From assembly GCF_031143425.1 (NCBI RefSeq), contig NC_090447.1, positions 845,623,760 through 845,687,759 on the forward strand: a DNA stretch of 64,000 nt. The letters are read 5' to 3'. This document shows positions 56,291-64,000 of this stretch, in pieces; within the stretch, counting starts at the first letter, position 1, and every line of letters begins with the position of its first letter. A program made the position numbers and the translations under genes. The notes under the pieces were generated by a model. That model was not told where the DNA came from. It saw only the letters and a list, made by a program, of their open reading frames with translations, and did not search any database. Origin of the DNA: Pleurodeles waltl (Eukaryota > Chordata > Amphibia > Caudata > Salamandridae).

Positions 56291-56730
56291 TAGTTTTGAT
56301 TTACTTGTTAAATGGTTGTTTTCAGTAGCTCTTTCACTGTGAAGGTGTTTGTGCACAGCACAGTAAGACAATTAAAATACAGTTCCACTACATTTATCGA
56401 TGTTTCTAGAATTACATTGGCATAACGTAAATGTGAAGGCATGCCCAGAAAGTAAGCTGATTTAAGACTGCACAAGGGAGCAATACATAACATTTTAAAA
56501 CAAAATTACTCACAGGATCATTCAGGTCTTGGGGCGTCTCTGGTCACCTGGTAGTTGACTACCTGCTATGTTTAAAGATCCCTGCTAAGCAGGCAGGGAG
56601 CTCTGTGGCCTAGCAGGGACCTCTGGGCCTTCAGTTAAACCATTGTTGTAGTAGCTCCAATGTTGGCCTTAAACATTTCAGAGTGGTCACAATGTTCGTT
56701 GCACTTTTTTTTGTTTTCAAAAACAAACTC
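56291..56730. other. Non-coding flank of the second piggyBac copy
   Basis: AT-rich sequence. A palindromic GATCCCTGCTAAGCAGGCAGGGAGC segment at about 56,576-56,600 looks like another MITE remnant. No gene is recognised. Confidence 0.4.
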
Positions 56731-57189
56731 TTAACCCCTTCTGTGCCGGGGACGTAATGGTTACGCCCACCGGCACAGTGCTCCTGTCCTGAGAATGTAA
56801 CCATTAAGTCCCGGCACTGGAGCTCAGAGGGAGTGCTACTCCGGGGGCTTCCCTCTCACCCCCCTAAGGGGAAGCCCTTCCACCCCCGCCCCTCCACTCC
56901 CCTTAATTACGTCAGTGCGCGAATGCGCGCTGACATCATTACAGGGTGCTGGTCGCGCTGGAAGCCATTTGCTTCCAGCGCGCGATCTGGAGAACCAGGT
57001 GAGTTTCTTCTCCAGCAGGTGGGGGGTTTCAAACAAAGAGGCATCGGGGGAAAGGAAAGGGTTTTCCATTCCCCGATGTCTCTTTGAGCATTCCTGCTGC
57101 CCGATCGCTTAGCGATTGGGCAGCAGGAATGCCCACTAGAGGCCAGAGATTTTCTTTTTTTTGTTGTACTGTGTTGTTTGTGTGCCGGG

Positions 57190-58290
57190 GAGCGGCCCCT
57201 TGGGCAAGGGTCGCTCCCCTTTGGGGGGGGGGCATATGTTTTATGGCCATTTCTGCTCCCCTTGGGGGCAGATTGGCCTATTATTTTAGGATGATCTGCC
57301 CCCAAGGGGACAGAAACCACTGGAATGCCAGGGATGTTTTTTATTTGTTTATTTCTGTGGGGGGGGGTAAAGAACTGTTGGCTATTTCTGCCCCCCCTTG
57401 GGGGCAGATCGGCCTATTTTTTTAGGCCCATCTGCCCCCAAGGGGGGGCAGAAGCCACTTAGGCACCAGGGATAATGTGTGTGTGTGTTTATTGGATGGG
57501 GGCGGCCCCTTGGGCAAGGGTCGCTCCACTTAGGGAGGATCTTATTTATGGCCTTTTCTGCCCTCCTGGGGGCAGAGCGGGCTATTATTTTTAGGCTGAT
57601 CTGCCCCCAAGGGCGGCAGAAACCACTGGAACACCAGGGATGTTCTTTATTTGTTCATTTCTGCGGGCGGCATAGAACTGTTGGCCATTTCTGCCCCCCT
57701 GATGGGCAAATCGGCCTATTTCTGTTAGGCTCATTGCCCCCAAGGGGGCAGAAGCCACTTAGGCACCATGGATAATATGTATGTGTGTATGTTTATTGGA
57801 TGGGGGGATGGCCCCTTGGGCAAGGGTTGCTCCCCTTAGGGGGGGATGTTATTTATGGCCATTTCTGCCCCCTTGGGGGCAGAGCGGCCTAATATTTTTA
57901 GGCTGAGCTGCCCCCAAGGGGGGCAGAAGCCACTGGAACACCAGGGATTTTTAAAAGTTGTGTATTTCTGTGGGGGGCGCCCCCTTGGGCAAGGGTTGCC
58001 CCTCCCAAGAGAGGCATAGAACCGTTGGCCATTTCTGCCCCCCTTGGGGGCAGATTGGCCTATTTTTTTTTTATGCCCATTGCCCCCAACCGGGGCAGAA
58101 GCCACTTATGCACCAGGGATAGTGTGTGTGCTTTTTTGTTTCGGGGGTGGCCCCTTGGGCAAGGGTCGCACCCCATGGGGATGCACTATTAAAGGTATTT
58201 TCTGCCCCCCTTTGGGCAGATAGGCCTATTTTCTAGTAGGCCCATCTGCCCCTATGGGGGGGCAGAATCCACTTAGGCACCAATTTCTAA
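57190..58290. repeat. GC-rich hairpin array of the second piggyBac copy (about 7 units)
   Basis: It has the same CTGCCCCC..GGGGGCAG hairpins as 21,400-23,590, with the two alternating half-unit types, but only about seven copies. The alternation phase and last truncated hairpin (about 58,205-58,265, CATCTGCCCCTATGG) match the first copy, so unit number is the main difference. Confidence 0.8.
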
Positions 58291-58811
58291 ATGCTTGATG
58301 GTGGGGTGTTTGTCAACTGGCAAAGTATTTGCATTTGTGATAAAAAAGTCTCCTTTTTGTTCTAGTTCAAAGCTTTTGCTTTCTTTGCTGTGGCTCCTTG
58401 CGGTTTTGGAGGTGGTTGACCTGCGGTTTGCATAGTTGCATGTTTTAGGTAAGTAAAAACAATTTACTCCAAAGGAGTATTGTTGCCATGCATGAATGAC
58501 ATGTTTGTAGGTGGTGTACTAAATGCAGGATTGTGTGTGAAATTGTCCTTAGATTTGTGCACAATGATATTTGTGTTGTATTATTTCTAATTTGCTTTTC
58601 TTTCTTTCTTTCTTTTTAGTGGGAATTCATTGGTGATTGCTGCAACTGTGCAGAGTAGTTGCTGGTGAGTGAAGCTTTTTCAGGCACGTGAGCGGTATAG
58701 TTTTTGCATTTATAACTCTTACTGATAAAGCTACACTTTGTTTATTACTTATCTTATACATTGCTGGTTGTTGGTGGTGCATTTGTCCAGTTACTTTTCA
58801 TAGGCAGTATC

Positions 58812-60610
58812 ATGGCTCGCCGCAGGATAACCACTCAGTAGATTGTTGGTATGTTTTTTGAGTCATTATCTGATCATGATTATGAGACTGACTCTGCATC
58901 TGAGGCAGAGGAGGAATTGAGAGATTCTGGCAGTGAAGTTTCTGTCGGAGAGGAATCTTCTGATGAGGAAGCCACTCTCAGTGCAGATGAAGGGCCTTAG
59001 AGGAGGACACTGATGTGCTAATAGTGCAGCAACCTGGGGCTGAAAGGTTTCCCTTTAGAAGGCCTGAACTCTGGGTTGCCCCTAACATGGAGCAGCCAGA
59101 GTTGCCTGCCTTTGCTGGTTTCCCGGGGTGTAGAGTCAATACAGAGAACTTTTTGCCTGTCAATTTCTTTGAGTTATTTATGGATGATATGTTTTGGAAG
59201 AGATTGTTGAGCAGCCTAATTTGTATGCAGGGCAGTATTTGAGGGACAATGCTGCTAGAGTTAGGCCACACTCTAGAACTACCCAGTGGATTCCCAGAAA
59301 TTTGGAGGAGATGAAAAGGTTTTTGGGTTTGACTCTTTTGATGTGGTTGATAAGGAAGCCGTCACTGGCTTCTTATTGGTCTACTAGTCCCTTGATGGCA
59401 ACGGCTCTATTTCCTGCATCCATGAGTCGTAATCGGTATTTGCTTCTTCTTAGGATGCTGCATTTTGTTGACAATGCTTTAGCCTTGCCACAAGATCACC
59501 CTGATTCTGACGGTCTTTTTAAGATTAGGCCTGTCCTTGATTATTTTGTAGATCGGTTTTCAGAGGTCTATGTTCCAGGCAAAGAAATAGCTGTGGACGA
59601 GTCTTTGGTCCTCTTCAAGGGTTGTTTGGTTTTTAGGCAGTACATTCCTAGCAAGAGGGCACTATATGGAATTAAAGTGTATATGCTGTCTGAAAGTAGT
59701 ACAGGATATGTGTATAGTTTCTGGGTCTACACTCTTAGGGATTCCAGTATTTGAGCCCCCCCCCCCCCCCAGGTCGTCCTCCCTCTTTTGGAGTTACTGA
59801 GAAAATTGTGTGGGAACTTGGTAGATGACTGTTCAACAAAGGTCACCATTTGTACGTAGATAACTTCTACACTGGAGTGAAGTTGATCAAGGAATTGTTT
59901 AGAGTAGACACTGTTGCTTGTGGCACAATTTGTTGTAAACGGAAAGGCTATCTAAGGGAGCTTGTCTGTAAAAAACTTGAGAGGGGACAGTGTAGTGCCT
60001 TGCAGAATGATGAGCTGCTAGCTTTGAAATTTTCAGGCAGGAGGGATGTCTACATGCTAAGTACCATTCATGATGAGAACACTTCCCCTGTGACTGTTTG
60101 AGGCCAGGTTGCTGAAGTGCGCAAACATGTGTGCATTTTAGATTATTGTAAGCACATGGGAGGTGTAGATAAAGTTGATTAGAGGTTGGAACCTTATACT
60201 GCTATTCGTAAGTCTTACGTTTAGAATAAGAAGTTAGCAATTCACCTCTTCCACTTGGCAACTTTTAATGCTTTTATTGTGTTTAAGGATAGGTCTCCAG
60301 AGTCAAAGATGACATTTGTGAAATTTCAGGAGTCAGTGATAGAGAGCCATATTGTGGTGGAACAGGCAAGAGTTCCTAGAGAAGCAGAGGTGGAGGATGT
60401 GGCTAGATTGAAAGATCGCCACTTTGCTGAGCACATTCCTCCCACACCCAAAAAAGACTTTCCAGCTAAGAAATGTAGAGTCTGTGCTCAAAGAGATATC
60501 CGGAGGGAGATTCGAATGTACTGCCCAGATTGTCCTTCAAAGCGAGGCTTTATGTGGGTGGTTGTTTCAGGAATTACCACACCCAGAAGAAATACTGGGA
60601 GCTACCATGA
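58812..60610 (+). pseudogene. piggyBac transposase pseudogene
   Basis: This is a diverged copy of the gene at 24,103. Damage includes a stop at codon 10 (58,839-58,841), a frameshift near 58,995, a one-base deletion near 59,191-59,196, a TGA at 59,752-59,754 next to a run of 15 C, a TGA near 59,826, TGA at 60,099-60,101 (a Trp codon in the intact copy), TAG at 60,180-60,182 and 60,222-60,224, and a frameshift near 60,550. VDESL and YVDNFYTG remain readable; the third Asp region reads GGVDKVD then stop. Some C-terminal Cys remain. It cannot make an active transposase, but the element could be mobilised in trans. Confidence 0.9.
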
Positions 60611-61799
60611 GTGTAAACTGCCTGTTTTATATTTTCATGTGTTCAGCTTTATGGTTGGCATTTCTGTCATGTACTTAGTTAGAGCTTTTGTGTTTGTAGT
60701 TTTGTAATTATTTCTAATTAGTTAGTGGTTTCTTTGTTTTTAAAACAAAAAAGAAAAAGTGATGCCATTGTGTGTGGAGTGGCGCTTGGCTGGCGGTGTA
60801 AATATTGACTTGCTGTTGGCTACAGCAACACACTGCCAGACAAACGCCAGTCCACACACTCCCTTCAGCTGGTGTGATTGCTGTATCAGGCATGTGGGCG
60901 TCTGTAAGTGATGGGCCCTTGAGTGGCGCTGTCTGTCAATGCGGGTTTTGTAATGTGCCGGGCCCGTGGCTGGCGACGTGAATGGTCTTGTGCATGTCAT
61001 GTATGAAAGGCATGTGAATGGACTGTAAAGCGGTTTGTGCCTTGTCGTGGCTTTACAGCTCACAGGCTGTGAGTCATTGGTTCAGTTTTTTGACCTTTCA
61101 GTTATTAACAGTGCATTTCATGCTTGTGAAATCTCTTGTTAATACAATTTGATCCACTGAACTATCACTCACCCTCGTGCCAAATCCAACCAGTATGTGT
61201 GGTAAAAATGACAAAACCTGCTCCGCTGTAATCAGGTGTTGCAGCACACCTGTGACACGCTAGGTGTCTCGGTGGGACCCCGATGATGAGGCATGCCACC
61301 AACTTGGTTGGTGGGTGAGGGGTCTTTTTAACATAACCTAAGTGTGTTTCTTTTCACAATTTTTGTGTTTGGAACATCACATAAGTATGTGGGCACAACA
61401 AAATAACCTATTGCAAAACTACCTGTGTTTGGGGGGGGCACCTATGTTTTTGGTCCCAGGTGCGGCCTTCATCTAGGGAAACCTACTAAACCCAGACATG
61501 TTATAAAAATAGACGCCCCAAGGAGTCCAAGAAGGTGTGTCTTGCCTGGATCCCCCAACATTTTTTTACCCAGACTCCTCTGCAATCCTCAAAATTTGCT
61601 TAAAAAAGCATATTTTCCTCACTTTTCTTTGTAGGGTCATCACTGCGGCACACATTTCCTACCACCCAGTGTTCCCCTCAGTCTCCCAAGTAAAATGATA
61701 CCTCACTTGTGTGGGTCCCCAAAGCAGAGTCAGCCTAAAAGATGTATAAAAGAAAAATATGTGCTTATCAAGTCACTGTGCTATCCCCTCAATCTCTAC

Positions 61800-63015
61800 A
61801 GGTTTTTCTCATTTTTCTGTTGCAGGCACCTGGGCCACCCACACAAGTGAGGTATCATTTTTATGGAGAGACATGGGGGAATGCTGAGTGGAAGGAAATT
61901 TGTGGCTCCTCTCAGATTTCAAAACTTTCTGTCACCGAAATGAGAGGAAAAAGTGTTTTTTTGGCCAATTTTTAGGTTTGCAAAGGATTCTGGGTAACAG
62001 AACCTGGTCAGAACCCCACAAGTCACCCCATCTTGGATTCCCCTGCATGTCTAGTTTTCAGAAATGCACAGGTTTGCTAGGTTTCCCTAGGTGTCGGCTG
62101 AGCTAGAGGCCAAAATCCATAGGTATGCACTTTGTAAAAAACAACTCTGTCATCTTTGTGAAAATGTGATGTGTCCACGTTGTGTTTTGGGGCATTTCCT
62201 GTCACGGGCGCTAGGCCTACCCACACAAGTGAGGTACCATTTTTATCGGGAGACTTGGGGGAACACTGGGTGGAAGGAAATGTGTGGCTGCTCTCAGATT
62301 TCAGAACTTTCTGTCACCGAAATGAGAGGAAAATGTGTTTTTTTGGCCAAATTTTGAGGTTTGCCAAGGATTCTGGGTAACAGAACCTAGTCAGAGCCCC
62401 ACAAGTCACCCCATCTTGGATTCCCCTGGTGTCTAGTTTAAAAAAATGCACAGGTTTGGTAGGTTTCCCTTGGTGCTGGCTGAGCTAGAGGCCAAAATCC
62501 ACAGCTAGGCACTTTGCAAAAAAAGCTCTGTTTTCTTTGTGAAAATGTGATGTGTCCATGTTGTGCTGTGGGGCATTTCCTATCGCGGGCGCTAGGCCTA
62601 CCCACACAAGTGAGGTACCATTTTTATCAGGAGACTTGGGGGAACGTGGGGTGGAAGGAAATTTGTGGCTCCTCCCAGATTCCAGAACTTTCTGTCACCG
62701 AAATGAGAGGAAAAAGTGTTTTTTTTGCCAAATTTTGAGGTTTGCAAAGGATTCTAAGTAACAGAACCTGGTCAGAACCCTATAAGTCACCACATCTTGG
62801 ATTCCCCTCGGTGTCTTGTTTTAAAAAATTTGCAGGTTTGGTAGGTTTCCCTAAGTGCCGGCTGAGCTAGAGGCCAAAATCTACAGCTAGGCACTTTGCA
62901 AAGAACATGTCAGATTTCAATGTAAAAATGTGATGTGTCCATTTTGTGTTTCATATCGCGAGCATTAGGCCTACCCATGCACGTGAGGTACCATTTTTAT
63001 TGGGAGACTTGGGGG
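61800..63015. repeat. Short direct array of ~379-bp units in the second piggyBac copy
   Basis: The phrase CCCACACAAGTGAGGTA(C/T)CATTTTTAT recurs at about 61,838, 62,220, 62,600 and, mutated, 62,975. The units are more diverged from one another than in 27,105-35,437. The last is cut within GGGAGACTTGGGGGACA and passes into GAATAGCAAAACAA, the same junction as at 35,437. Confidence 0.8.
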
Positions 63016-64000
63016 ACACAGAATAGCAAAACAAATGTTATTGCCTCTTGTCTTTCTCTATTTTTTTTCCTTCCAAATGTAAGACAGTGTGTAAAAAAGA
63101 TGTCTATTTGAGAAATGCACTGTAATTCACATGCTAGAATGGGCACCCCTGAATTCAGAGATGTGCAAATAACCAATACTTCTCAACACCTTATCTTGTG
63201 TCCATTTTGGAAATACAAAGGTTTTCTTGATACCTATTTTTCACTTTTTATATTTCAGCAAATTAATTGCTGTATACCTGGTATAAAATGAAAACCCATT
63301 GCAAGGTGCAGCTCATTTATTGGCTCTGGGTACCTAGGGTTCTTGATGAACCAACAAGCCCTATATATCCCCGCAACCAGAAGAGTCCAGCAGACGCAAC
63401 GGTATATTGCTTTAAAAAATCTGACATCGCAGGAAAAAGTTACAGAGTAAAATGTTTTTTCACCTCAATTTCAATATTCTTTTATTTCAGCTGTTATTTT
63501 CTGTAGGAAACCCTTGTAGGATCTATGCAAATGACCCCTTGCTCAATTCAGAATTTTATCTACTTTTAAGAAATGTTTAGCTTTCTGGGATCCAGCATTG
63601 GTTTCTTACCTATTTCTGTCACAAACTGGAAGGAGGCTGAAAGCACAAAAAATAGTAAAAATTGGGTATGTCCCAGTAAAATGTCAACATTGTGTTGAAA
63701 AATTGGGTTTTCTAATTCAAGTCTGCCTGTTCCTGAAAGCTGGGAAGATGGTGATTTTACCACCGCAAACCCTTTGTTGATGCCATTTTCAGGGAAAAAA
63801 ACACAAGCCTTCTTCTGCAGCCCTTTTTTCCCATTTATTTGAAAAAAACGATTTTTTTTCTGTATTTTGGCTAATTTCTTGGTCTCCTTCAGGGCAACCC
63901 ACAAATTCTGGTAACCTCTATAATTCCTAGGATGTTGACAAAAAAATGACACAAATTTGGCATGGGTAGCTTATGTGGAGAAAATGTTATGAGGGCCTAA

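Larger units (their letters stand above)
56731..64000 (+). mobile_element. Second piggyBac-type copy, incomplete at the window end
   Basis: TTAA at 56,731-56,734 is followed by CCCCTTCTGTGCCGG, the same left terminus as at 21,016. The order matches the first copy: subterminal palindromes, a palindrome at about 57,089-57,131, a GC hairpin array (57,190-58,290, about 7 hairpins), 5'UTR intron (58,449-58,619), a broken transposase (58,812-60,610), hairpins (61,025-61,172), an inverted unit (61,445-61,715), 3-4 direct ~379-bp units (61,800-63,015) and a right end. At the window edge it matches 36,398-36,437, so about 70 more bases plus TTAA are expected beyond 64,000. Confidence 0.88.

Overview
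The window reads as non-genic, repeat-saturated DNA from a very large vertebrate genome. I infer a salamander, most likely a newt such as Pleurodeles. The basis is the mix of long AT-rich transposon-derived tracts, GC-rich hairpin MITEs, L2/CR1-type LINEs, Penelope-like elements, piggyBac elements and 2-3 kb TG...CA (LTR-like) repeats that I associate with newt sequence. This is recall, not a database search. I see no host protein-coding gene, tRNA, rRNA or CRISPR array that I can defend. Almost every open frame is a transposon fragment or a chance frame in a tandem array.

Layout. 1-6,000: AT-rich DNA with a short coiled-coil-like ORF (473-880), a truncated copy of LTR-like family A (about 1,038-1,800) and a TTA-flanked MITE (2,467-3,391). 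6,040-11,210: nested retroelements, namely a Penelope-like fragment, an antisense L2/CR1-type LINE, and a sense L2 LINE (about 6,780-9,425) inserted in it. 11,450-15,120: a ~120-bp satellite split by a 2,965-bp LTR-like element of family B with a perfect 5-bp target duplication. 15,400-20,600: MITE-like, palindromic and low-complexity DNA.

21,016-36,510 is the centrepiece: a 15.5-kb piggyBac-type transposon with TTAA at both ends and matching termini. In order it holds subterminal palindromes, an array of about 13 GC-rich hairpins, a 5'UTR intron, an intact 597-aa transposase (predicted catalytic residues D264, D348, D451, D454 and a C-terminal Cys-rich finger), a 3' block of hairpins, one inverted repeat unit, and an ~8.3-kb array of about 22 direct ~373/383-bp units with an AAB higher-order pattern. 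A second copy starts at 56,731 and runs off the window end. It has a broken transposase, about 7 hairpins and only 3-4 array units, so the arrays change size inside the transposon.

The big element sits inside another repeat. An inverted paralogue of that repeat at 44,345-45,775 carries the unoccupied TTAA site (45,320-45,323), which confirms the insertion boundaries from within the window.

37,420-45,780 holds an L1/Tx1-type LINE tail, a Penelope-like element with reverse transcriptase and GIY-YIG remnants split by a MITE, and a ~460-bp tandem repeat split by LTR-like family A. 46,110-49,410: a palindromic MITE, a 1-kb minisatellite and another TTA-type MITE. 49,410-52,220: AT-rich sequence with nothing recognised. 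52,227-54,311: family A again, with a perfect 5-bp duplication. 54,400-56,290: a decayed L2/CR1 LINE interrupted by a MITE.
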